From positions 1 to 64,000 of the forward strand of contig JAUIKM010000023.1 in NCBI GenBank assembly GCA_030430495.1: a DNA stretch of 64,000 nucleotides, in the 5' to 3' direction. Source of the DNA: a bacterium. GTDB taxonomy: Bacteria > Bacteroidota > Ignavibacteria > Kapaibacteriales > UBA7675. The position numbers and the translations under genes are program-made. Below are positions 54,380 through 61,975 of the stretch, piece after piece; position 1 is the stretch's first letter; every line of letters starts with the position of its first letter. The notes under the pieces are model-generated. The model saw only the letters and a program-made list of their open reading frames with translations. It was not told where the DNA came from and made no database searches.

Positions 54380-54820
54380 CGCGAGCGTGAGTCGCCTGTT
54401 TCTGTCGTGGACAGTGAAGGAAGTTGCTTCAGGCCCGACAACCGGTAAAAACCGGTCAAGGTTATCGCCGCGAAACTCCACGAACTGCCCGCCGCAAGAC
54501 CGTCTGTGTATTCGGGGCTGATCGCCCGTTGACAAACAAGAGGAAAAACAAGCCGCAGGCGGAACGGAGAGAAGCCGCACGGCGAAGTGCTCAAGCCGAA
54601 GGTCCAACAGGTGCAAGTCGGCGCTCAGCCCCCGAGTCAGTCACAGAGTCCCGCCACGGAGTCATTCAGTCCGCCGCTGCGGATGCCGAATGCGAAACGT
54701 TAAGCGCCTGAGTTCGGTGTCGCCAAAAATTGCCTTGTAGTGTTGCGTTTGCCGCGATAATTTCGGCGCAGCAACGTGAGTGAGAATTTCATTATCGTGT
54801 TAAGTTCAGAGGACCAGAAG
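54380..54820. other. Intergenic region with a dispersed repeat
   Basis: No gene is supported. It contains a minus-strand repeat copy (54529-54592) and the GTG-initiated extension of the DUF2235 frame at 54776, which is not favoured because the ATG at 54821 has a GAGG site. Confidence 0.6.
54529..54592 (-). repeat. Dispersed TTTGTTTGTC repeat copy, minus orientation
   Basis: On the minus strand: GAGCACTTCGCCGTGCGGCT, then CCTGCGGCTTGTTTTTC and CTTGTTTGTCAAC. It aligns along its length with 31644-31707, ending in the same CCTGCGGCTTGTTTTT. Confidence 0.85.
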
Positions 54821-55840
54821 ATGAAACACATAGCTATTTTTGCCGACGGAACCTGGAATTCGCCGGAGACCGCGCGGCCGACCAATGTCCTGATGACCGC
54901 CCGCGCCGTAGCGCCCGAAAACAATGCGGGAGTTAACCAGGTCGCTTTTTACGACTGGGGCGTCGGCAGCGACGGCAAACGCGTGGTCGGCGGTTTGACG
55001 GGGGAAGGTATCGACAAAAACATCATGGACTGTTATCGCTTCCTGGTGCACAACTACGAGGAAGGCGATAAACTGTACTTTTTTGGTTTCAGCCGCGGTG
55101 CGTACACCGTGCGTTCGCTGGGCGGTTTTATCCGCAACTGTGGTTTGTTAAAACGCGAGTCCGCCGGCGAAATTCCGCGCGCCTATGAATTCTATCGCAA
55201 GCGCGGTAAAAACTACCATCCGGATTCGGTTAAAGGCAAGGCGCTGCGCGCAAAGTACGCCGTGGCGGATATCACGCCGATTGAGTTTATCGGCGTCTGG
55301 GACACGGTCGGTTCACTGGGAATTCCCGTGCCGTTCTGGGGCACGCTGGGAGAAGCAGAATTCCTGTTTCACGACACGCAGCCGAGCCGGATTGTTAAAC
55401 ACGCGCGCCACGCGCTGTCAATTGATGAAGACAGGGAAGACTTTGCCGAGACATCATGGGACCACAAACCCGGCCTCGATGTTAAACAAGTCTGGTTTGC
55501 CGGCGTGCACTCGGACATCGGCGGCGGATACCCGGAAGACGGTCTGTGCGCCTGCGCGGCCGACTGGATGATGAAAGAAGCCGAGAAGTTTGAGTTTAAG
55601 TTTTCCGACTACCTGGCCAATCTGATTAAACCCGATCCGCACGACAAAATCCACAAAGCGCGCACGGGCATGTTTCACCTGCGGCCGGAGAATGTGCGCA
55701 CAATCCGGGGGCCGCTGCACAGCTCCGTTAAACAGCGCTGGGATGCCGACACGCAGGGCTACCGCAAAAAGAGCAAGGCAATGCGCAAGTTGTTGCAGTC
55801 CGTCGGAAATGACTGGTCGAAAATTGAAGTCGTGGATTGA
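54821..55840 (+). CDS. DUF2235 alpha/beta hydrolase (phospholipase effector-like)
   Basis: The 339-residue protein is a DUF2235 hydrolase: IAIFADGTWNSPETARPTN at the start, the nucleophile elbow FFGFSRGAYTVRSLGGFIRN near 88-107, EFIGVWDTVGSLGIPVP with the conserved Asp, and VWFAGVHSDIGGGYPEDG with the catalytic His-Ser-Asp region. This family includes the Tle1 lipase effectors of type VI systems and intracellular enzymes of unknown substrate. No signal peptide, VgrG or immunity gene is visible, so a housekeeping lipid or ester hydrolase is as likely. GTTAAA/TTAAAC words are very dense here. Confidence 0.87.
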   Translation: MKHIAIFADGTWNSPETARPTNVLMTARAVAPENNAGVNQVAFYDWGVGSDGKRVVGGLTGEGIDKNIMDCYRFLVHNYEEGDKLYFFGFSRGAYTVRSLGGFIRNCGLLKRESAGEIPRAYEFYRKRGKNYHPDSVKGKALRAKYAVADITPIEFIGVWDTVGSLGIPVPFWGTLGEAEFLFHDTQPSRIVKHARHALSIDEDREDFAETSWDHKPGLDVKQVWFAGVHSDIGGGYPEDGLCACAADWMMKEAEKFEFKFSDYLANLIKPDPHDKIHKARTGMFHLRPENVRTIRGPLHSSVKQRWDADTQGYRKKSKAMRKLLQSVGNDWSKIEVVD

Positions 55841-55892
55841 CCGCGCCGCGGCGCTGGAATGTTAAAAGAGGAGAGGGAGAAGACGCCGGTTG

Positions 55893-56732
55893 TCAGCCCG
55901 CTGCAGGAACAGGCGCTTCAGGCGGGCGGAACTTCAGGTGATGCGCCGTCGGGACAATCAGCGGCGTGTTGCCGTGCGGATGCGTCCGGACGTCGACCTC
56001 CAGGCCGAAGGCCGCGCCGATGTGCTCCGGCGTAAGGACCCGTCCAGCGCTGCCGCACGCCAGAACTCTGCCGCTGTTTAACAGGCAGATACGGTCCGCG
56101 CATTGCGCCGCCATGTTGAGGTCGTGCATGATAATAACCACGCCCAGGCCCTGTGCGTCCGCCAGCCAGCGAACGAGCTGAAGCATCAGGTGCTGCTGTT
56201 TAATATCGAGATTGGAGGTCGGCTCGTCGAGCAGGAGGAAACGACCGCGCATGTCTCCGGTGTTATCGCAGCGCAATTGCGCCAGTGCGCGCGCCAGGTG
56301 AATGCGCTGTTGCTCGCCGCCGGACAGCGTTAAAAAGTCGCGTTCCGCCAGCTGCGCCGCATCCACGAGTTCCAGCAGTTTGTAAGCCGCTTCCGCATCG
56401 CCTTGTGTGGCGCGGCCCGCGTGCAGCGGCAGTCGACCCAGCATGACGACGTCGACGGCGGCGAAGGAAAATCCGAGTTTGGGATTCTGCGTCATGACGG
56501 CGCGCAGTTGGGCCAGCTCGGCCGCTTTCCAGGCGCGCAATGGGCGATCGTTAAACACTATCTCGCCGGAGTCGGGCCTGAGGTCGCCGCAGATCAGCCG
56601 CATCAATGTTGTTTTACCTGCGCCGTTGCAGCCCATCAGCGCACAGACTTCGCCCGCGCTTATATCGAGCGAGACGTCCTCCAGAATGGCGCGTTTGCCG
56701 TGCGCAAAATTCAGGTGTTGGACGCTGATCAC
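55893..56732 (-). CDS. hmuV: Hemin ABC transporter ATP-binding protein HmuV
   Basis: The 279-residue ATPase has Walker A GCNGAGKTT, the signature LSGGEQQRIHLARAL and Walker B RFLLLDEPTSNLD, then H-loop VIIMHDLNMAAQ, as in FecE/HmuV siderophore and heme importers. GTG at 56732 overlaps the hmuU stop (ATGTGA) and is preceded by CCGGAG, so it is preferred to a GTG 13 codons upstream. It energises the HmuTU heme import system, encoded directly upstream. Confidence 0.9.
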   Translation of the reverse strand: MISVQHLNFAHGKRAILEDVSLDISAGEVCALMGCNGAGKTTLMRLICGDLRPDSGEIVFNDRPLRAWKAAELAQLRAVMTQNPKLGFSFAAVDVVMLGRLPLHAGRATQGDAEAAYKLLELVDAAQLAERDFLTLSGGEQQRIHLARALAQLRCDNTGDMRGRFLLLDEPTSNLDIKQQHLMLQLVRWLADAQGLGVVIIMHDLNMAAQCADRICLLNSGRVLACGSAGRVLTPEHIGAAFGLEVDVRTHPHGNTPLIVPTAHHLKFRPPEAPVPAAG

Positions 56733-57820
56733 ATCAGGCTCCGGTTGCGTTTGAAGCGCAAAAGCAGCCACAGGAAAAAGGGACCGCCGATGGCCGATGT
56801 TAATATTCCCACCGGTATCTCCGCCGGCGCGGCGACAAGGCGCGCCGCCAGATCCGAGACCAACAACAAAATGCCGCCGCTCAGCATCGAGAGTGGAATG
56901 ACGCGCTGGTGATGCGAGCCGACAAGCAGCCGCACGATATGCGGAACCACCAGGCCGATGAATCCGATCACACCCGCCAGCGAGACCGCCGTGCCGACGA
57001 TGATCGCCGTTAAAAATGTGATGTGAAATTTGGCGCGCTCCACGTTAAAGCCGAGGTGCCGCCCCTCGCGTTCACCCAGCATCATGGCGTCCAGCACGCT
57101 TGAATAGCGCGTTAAGGCCGCCAGGGCGGGCAGGATAAACAGCGCCGCGATGCCGATCGATTTCCAGCCCGCACCGGCGATATTGCCGAGCAGCCAGAAC
57201 GTCACCGTGCGCAGTTCGTCGTCGTCCGCCACAAACATCATTAAACCAATAAATGCCGCGGCCATGGCGTTGATCGCGATGCCGCCCAGAATCATGATTG
57301 TGACGGACGTTTCATTGTTGCGCGTCGAAATGCGGAAGACCAGCCAGGTGGCCGCCAGGCCGCCCAGGAAAGCCGCCGCCGGCGTTAAAAACATCGTCAG
57401 GGTTCCGGCGGTCGCTCCGAACAGTCCGCCGCCGATAACAATGAAAAAAACCGCGCCGCAGGCCGCGCCGTTGCTGATGCCGATCAGCGCCGGGTCCGCC
57501 AGCGGATTGCGGAACAATCCCTGAATTGCCGCGCCGGAAGCCGCCAGACCCGCCCCGAGCAGAATGCTGAACAGCGTGCGCGGCAGGCGAATTAACACGA
57601 CAATTGATTCCTGCGCGGCGCTGAACTCCCAGGGGAGTTTAAGTCCGATCTGCGCCGCCAGGATGGACAGCAGTTCCTGCGGCGAGAGTCCGACAGCGCC
57701 GAAGGAAATCGAAGCCGGCGCCAGGGCAACAAGCGCAAACAGCAGCATCGCAAGCAGTTGTGAATGCGATGCGCTGCGACCTTCGCCTTTGTTTAATATG
57801 GCGGCGGCCAGACTGTTCAT
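56729..57820 (-). CDS. hmuU: Hemin ABC transporter permease HmuU
   Basis: The 363-residue permease has about ten membrane helices and FecCD features: LPRTLFSILLGAGLAASGAA, then FRNPLADPALIGISNGAACG, the helix with GFIGLVVPHIVRLLVGSHHQ, and PAEIPVGILTSAIGGPFFLW at the end. ATG at 57820 overlaps the hmuT stop (ATGA), so translation is coupled. The upstream open frame reads into other genes and is rejected. Confidence 0.92.
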   Translation of the reverse strand: MNSLAAAILNKGEGRSASHSQLLAMLLFALVALAPASISFGAVGLSPQELLSILAAQIGLKLPWEFSAAQESIVVLIRLPRTLFSILLGAGLAASGAAIQGLFRNPLADPALIGISNGAACGAVFFIVIGGGLFGATAGTLTMFLTPAAAFLGGLAATWLVFRISTRNNETSVTIMILGGIAINAMAAAFIGLMMFVADDDELRTVTFWLLGNIAGAGWKSIGIAALFILPALAALTRYSSVLDAMMLGEREGRHLGFNVERAKFHITFLTAIIVGTAVSLAGVIGFIGLVVPHIVRLLVGSHHQRVIPLSMLSGGILLLVSDLAARLVAAPAEIPVGILTSAIGGPFFLWLLLRFKRNRSLM

Positions 57821-58749
57821 CGATCGGCCTCCGCGTCGCCGTAGTGCAGCCCGCGCACAAGTTCGATCATGGCCTTGCCGAGGCGCGGTCCGAAGCCGAG
57901 AAGGAGCAGATCGTCCATGACGACAAAGTTGGCGTTTTGACCCGCGGGCGTCTGCGCAATGCCGGGGATGTTTAACAGGCCTTCCGCGCCGCCCACGCTC
58001 GCCAGGCCGGACGTCGTCAGTACAAGCACGTCGGGCGAGCGACCGATTATCGCTTCGGCCCCGACGGGTTTCCAGCCGTCGATGTCGTGCGCGACGTTGT
58101 CGGCCATGCACCAGTTTAACATAAAGTCGATCGGCGTGTTCGCGCCGCCGGCGTTGAGTACTTTGGCGCCGCGCAGGTAGAGCATCAATGCCTTCTGCCG
58201 CGTTGTTGCGTCTTTTAACAGTTCGCGCGCGTGGGCCAGATCGCGGTCCAGCGTGCTGATCAGCGCGTCTCCGCGTGTTTTGCGGTTTAGTGCGGCCGCA
58301 AGCAGCGTGATTTTGTGTTTCGCGCCCGGAATGTCGAACTCTTCCGGCACGCGCAAAACGGGGATGCCCGTTGCGCGCAACTGGTCAAAAATGTACTCGG
58401 GGCCGGCCAGGTCGGAAATGATGATGAGCGTCGGGTTAAACGACAGAATGCCTTCCGTCGCAAGCGCGCGCCAGTAGCCGACTTTGGGCAGCTTCTCCAG
58501 CGATTCGGGCCAGGTGCTCGAAATGTCGGTAGCCACGATGTTGTCGGCATAACCCAGCGCGCAGACGATTTCCGTCACCGGACCGCCCAGAGACACAATC
58601 CGCGAGCGATCCGCAATCTCGACCTTGTGACCGTCCGCATCCACCACCGTCACGGCGTCGCCGGTCTCGGCTCGCAGCTTCGGTCCCATCGACAAACACA
58701 AGAGCAGCAGCGCGAGAAGCAGGGACGTTGTGTTAACGGACTTAAACAT
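57817..58749 (-). CDS. hmuT: Periplasmic hemin-binding protein HmuT
   Basis: This 310-residue protein has a signal peptide (TSLLLALLLLCLSMGPKLRA), then the binding-protein fold: RIVSLGGPVTEIVCALGYAD, PKVGYWRALATEGILSFNPT and NVAHDIDGWKPVGAEAIIGR. It follows HmuT/ShuT, which carries heme in the periplasm to HmuUV. The ATG at 58749 overlaps the end of hmuS by 8 bases. The DNA of the signal peptide contains CTTGTGTTTGTCGATGGGAC, a weak echo of the dispersed repeat. Confidence 0.9.
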   Translation of the reverse strand: MFKSVNTTSLLLALLLLCLSMGPKLRAETGDAVTVVDADGHKVEIADRSRIVSLGGPVTEIVCALGYADNIVATDISSTWPESLEKLPKVGYWRALATEGILSFNPTLIIISDLAGPEYIFDQLRATGIPVLRVPEEFDIPGAKHKITLLAAALNRKTRGDALISTLDRDLAHARELLKDATTRQKALMLYLRGAKVLNAGGANTPIDFMLNWCMADNVAHDIDGWKPVGAEAIIGRSPDVLVLTTSGLASVGGAEGLLNIPGIAQTPAGQNANFVVMDDLLLLGFGPRLGKAMIELVRGLHYGDAEADR

Positions 58750-59794
58750 TAGTGTCTTCCTCCCATGCGCCGTACTTGCTCGCCAGTACATCGCGCCACT
58801 CGCTCAGTTCGGGAATGCCGGGTTTGCGTTTGCCGAAGAGTTGTAGCACCATGTCGCCCTTGTCGTTAAATACTTCCAGCGAATGAATCATGCCGTCGCG
58901 GCTCGGTTTGCGCACGTACCAGGTTTCGTGCAGGTTTGCGCTGTTAACATGCAGGTTGAATCCGGGGTCCATCACGTTGAACCAGCCGTTGAATTCGGCC
59001 GTTTTGTTCACCGTGCCGGAGAAAATTTGCAGGATGCCGCCGTTGCCCACAAATGCCATGATCGGCGTCTGTGTTTCGGCTGCGGCGCCAATAATATCTG
59101 TGAAAGAGTTGAGCGGAACGCGGCGCGCCCAGTCCGGTCCGGCTGTACGCAGGGCCTGCGTGCGCGGCAACCCGTGCTTTTTTAACATCCCGAAAAACTC
59201 GTGTGTGTCCTGCAGGGCGGTCCAGTCCTGCCGGAATTGCTCCACATTGACGTCGTTGTTGTCGGCCGCGCGTTTAACTTCCTGTGGCGTCGGATTGACC
59301 GCGGTCTGGTCGTCCGACATCAGGTCCTGTTCCAGCTGCTCAAAGGCTTCGCGATTGGAGTCCGAACCGAGGTACACCTTGTGGAGTGCTTTTCCATGTT
59401 TGTCAAAGATCTGGAAGCTGATCAGTTCGCCGCGCGCCGTGGAGCGTCGCTCCGTGTAGAGACTATGCCAGGCGGAAGGGAAGAGGCGCAGGTCGATTTC
59501 GCTGCCGAGTACCAGCCCGTGGTCGGCGTTCAGGTGAATGTTTTTGTATTCGCCGCGCACCTCGTGCACAACGTCGTCATTGCGCGTCAAAGCCATCACG
59601 CGCCCCAGTTCGCCCAGGCGCGGAATGAACGTTTTCCAGTCGGCTTTGAGGCGTTTAACATTGTCGCCGCAATCGGTCGACAGCAGAGTCTCCTCGCTCA
59701 CGCCAAGTTGTTCTGCGGCATCGCGGATACGCGGCGCTTTGGCGCTGCCGCGCAATTCCTGCCATTGTTCGCGAATTGAATCTACGGAAGTCAT
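58742..59794 (-). CDS. hmuS: Hemin-degrading/trafficking factor HmuS
   Basis: The 350-residue protein has two related halves: IRDAAEQLGVSEETLLSTDC, then LGRVMALTRNDDVVHEVRGE and IDLRLFPSAWHSLYTERRST in the first; GFNLHVNSANLHETWYVRKP and MVLQLFGKRKPGIPELSEWR in the second. This is the ChuS/HmuS family, which binds heme in the cytoplasm and takes part in release of iron from it. ATG at 59794 is preferred to upstream open frame. It lies 154 bp after the HmuY-domain gene. Confidence 0.93.
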   Translation of the reverse strand: MTSVDSIREQWQELRGSAKAPRIRDAAEQLGVSEETLLSTDCGDNVKRLKADWKTFIPRLGELGRVMALTRNDDVVHEVRGEYKNIHLNADHGLVLGSEIDLRLFPSAWHSLYTERRSTARGELISFQIFDKHGKALHKVYLGSDSNREAFEQLEQDLMSDDQTAVNPTPQEVKRAADNNDVNVEQFRQDWTALQDTHEFFGMLKKHGLPRTQALRTAGPDWARRVPLNSFTDIIGAAAETQTPIMAFVGNGGILQIFSGTVNKTAEFNGWFNVMDPGFNLHVNSANLHETWYVRKPSRDGMIHSLEVFNDKGDMVLQLFGKRKPGIPELSEWRDVLASKYGAWEEDTNV

Positions 59795-59948
59795 TGTATT
59801 GCCTGTCAGTTGTTTAATGAAAAGGATGTTCTTCGGCGTTCGCCGCCGCGGCATCAGCCGCAAGATAATAAAGTGGCGGCAGGAGAACGGGTCTCTCGAT
59901 GCTTTCGCTCCCCCGCCGCCGCGTGATCACCGCCGTCACGTCGATGAG

Positions 59949-61220
59949 TTAGTGGATTTGAAGAGTTGCCATAAGCGTTGTTCCATCCAGCCGCAGCTGA
60001 ACCGCATACTGTCCCGCCGCCAGTCCGGCCACATTCAGCGGGAGCTGATGCATGCCCGTTCCGGCGTTAACATTTTCCCGCAGCACGATGTGTCCGTTCA
60101 GGTCTACGATGCGCAGTTGTGCGCTTTTGATGTGCCGGTTAATCGCATAACTCAGTGTGCATGCGCCGTCCCTTACCGGTGCGGGGAAGAGCGCCATGCT
60201 GCCGAAAAGCTCGCCGTCCCGTTCCGCAACATCCGTCGACAGCGGTTCACCGACTTCAAAGCCGACCTTGCCGTCCGCGCCGCCGCCGAATTCCGTGAAG
60301 TAGACTTTGTAAATGCCGCCCTTGTGTGCCTGCACAAAATAGGCCACGCTCTCATTTATCACATATGTGTTGGTCGAGAAGGAAAACTCTTTCCAGTCGT
60401 GACCAATAATGTTAATATCCTCGCTCAGCGTCATGTCCTGGCTGTAGCTGACCGTCAGCGGGTCGACGTCGTCGGCCTGGGCGCACAACACGCCGATATT
60501 GCTGCGCACGCCGGACACGACGTAGGGGACGTCGCCGTTTTCGCCCACGTAGGCGATGTAACGTCCAAATACGATGTCCCAATCGGTGCTGAGCGGTTCG
60601 CGGTCGATCGCCGTATGTGAATCGAGCGAATAATACGCGAAGTTTTTACCGCTGAATTCACTCTTGGCAATGTCGGCGCTGTGGGCGTTGCTGCCGTCCA
60701 GGTTGGCGTATCTGATCGTGTAAACGCCCGACTTCAGACTCTCGACCATCAGTTTAACATAAGTCGTCGCGTCCAGTTGCAGCACAAAAATCTCCGTGCC
60801 GTCGACGTGGTGCGTAATTGGATTGTATTCGCCCCAGCCCAGCGAGCCGCTGTTCGGGTCGACGCCGAGGTTAAGCGCGCCCGAGCTCCAGGACGTTTCC
60901 GAGTTGTAGGTCTGCTCCCAGTTCGTCGTCATGCCGTTGGTGTCCAGCAGGTCAAAGTTGTCGATGTTAACGCCGAATGCGTGCCACACAACGATGCCCT
61001 TGGCGTGGTTAACCAGCACCGAAGCGGCAAAACCTGAAATCTCAAAAGCCAGATCCCAATCGCTTGCGCTCCGGCTTTCAAGGCCGTTATCCGTTAAACT
61101 GAAAAACACGTCGTTCGCGTAGTCCGCTCCCATCGTGATGCTCTGTTCGCCGGCCAGTACGGGCGTTGCCGGAAGCGCACATACACAAAGCAGTGATAGT
61201 AAAGTGCCGCAAAGTTTCAT
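59949..61220 (-). CDS. hmuY: HmuY-domain secreted heme-binding protein with T9SS type A sorting domain
   Basis: The 423-residue protein has a signal peptide (LLSLLCVCALPATPVLAG). The HmuY-like part includes TDWDIVFGRYIAYVGENGDV with YVVSGVRSNIGVLCAQADD, INIIGHDWKEFSFSTNTYVI and GGIYKVYFTEFGGGADGKVG. An N-terminal part (ASDWDLAFEISGFAASVLVN) is a second, more divergent module of the same type. The last 80 residues form a type A sorting domain: MALFPAPVRDGACTLSYAIN, then LRIVDLNGHIVLRENVNAGT and LAAGQYAVQLRLDG, which marks it for type IX secretion and surface anchoring. HmuY in Porphyromonas lacks such a tail; this is a variant. Confidence 0.85.
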   Translation of the reverse strand: MKLCGTLLSLLCVCALPATPVLAGEQSITMGADYANDVFFSLTDNGLESRSASDWDLAFEISGFAASVLVNHAKGIVVWHAFGVNIDNFDLLDTNGMTTNWEQTYNSETSWSSGALNLGVDPNSGSLGWGEYNPITHHVDGTEIFVLQLDATTYVKLMVESLKSGVYTIRYANLDGSNAHSADIAKSEFSGKNFAYYSLDSHTAIDREPLSTDWDIVFGRYIAYVGENGDVPYVVSGVRSNIGVLCAQADDVDPLTVSYSQDMTLSEDINIIGHDWKEFSFSTNTYVINESVAYFVQAHKGGIYKVYFTEFGGGADGKVGFEVGEPLSTDVAERDGELFGSMALFPAPVRDGACTLSYAINRHIKSAQLRIVDLNGHIVLRENVNAGTGMHQLPLNVAGLAAGQYAVQLRLDGTTLMATLQIH

Positions 61221-61435
61221 CGCTAAACCTATGGTATGATTGCAGTTGAAAGAATCGTGCTCGCAGGTGTCGGCCGCGGTTGAATGCAGCTTCCGCCTTG
61301 TTTGAATTTAAATCTGGATCAAGTCCGGATAACCGGGGCGTTCTCCTGCGATGCAATTTCACCGCGTTCTCGGAAAGGCCCCATGAATGTTTTTGTTAAC
61401 CTCGCCGGTAGAAGGCGAAGAGCGACAGGTCCGTC

Positions 61436-61956
61436 TCAGAGCCGCTGGAATTCAAACGCGGGACTGCCTTTGTCGCCGGTTTCGGGATCGTAACAATCCG
61501 TAAAACGCAGTTTGTACAGAAAGCCGGCCGCATCGCGGACGATGTAACTGCGGCTGCTGTCGACGATGTAGAGCGACTCCTGCAGAATACATGTCTTCCA
61601 GTCGTAGCCGATCGCGTCGGGGCGTGCGTTTAACTCCAGCGCCGACGCCGCCTCGCGGCCGATCAGTTCGTACGGAAGATTGTTGAACTCCGCCGCGCCA
61701 ACCAGGCCGGGATTTGACAATGCGCCGTTAACGGAATAGGGCCGCGGCTCCGGCTGGTAAAACACATGGGCGCACTTTGTGAAAACCAGGTCCCGGCTCT
61801 CGCGCGGCGGCTCGTGTTCAAACACCGCTTTGGAATCGAAGTCAAAGCCGATGTAATTGAAGCGTCTTCGGGCAGGCAGCCGCTCAGGCAGCCGCTCAGG
61901 CTGACGAATACGCCGGTGCGCGCGAATCCGAAAAGTATGGAATGAGTGTTAAACAT
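61436..61956 (-). pseudogene. Frameshifted HmuY-like lipoprotein gene
   Basis: Two frames are needed. From ATG at 61956 a signal peptide reads MFNTHSILFGFARTGVFVSL with SGC just after it. The same strand then gives, in another frame, FNYIGFDFDSKAVFEHEPPR, DLVFTKCAHVFYQPEPRPYS, IGYDWKTCILQESLYIVDSS and DAAGFLYKLRFTDCYDPETG, the HmuY fold. The shift lies near 61865-61900, next to a 12-base tandem repeat of CTGAGCGGCTGC (minus strand). The second frame has no start codon upstream of the shift. Possibly a sequencing error or a true decay; it sits between the TonB receptor and the HmuY gene. Confidence 0.7.
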
Positions 61957-61975
61957 CGTGTTCCAATCCCGCAGG

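Noticed and set aside
54821-55840. DUF2235 gene as a type VI effector
   Set aside because: No VgrG, PAAR, immunity or type VI genes are in the window; only the hydrolase family can be supported.
56729-58111. Longer hmuU frame starting at 58111
   Set aside because: The first 97 codons overlap hmuT in another frame; the ATG at 57820 couples to the hmuT stop.
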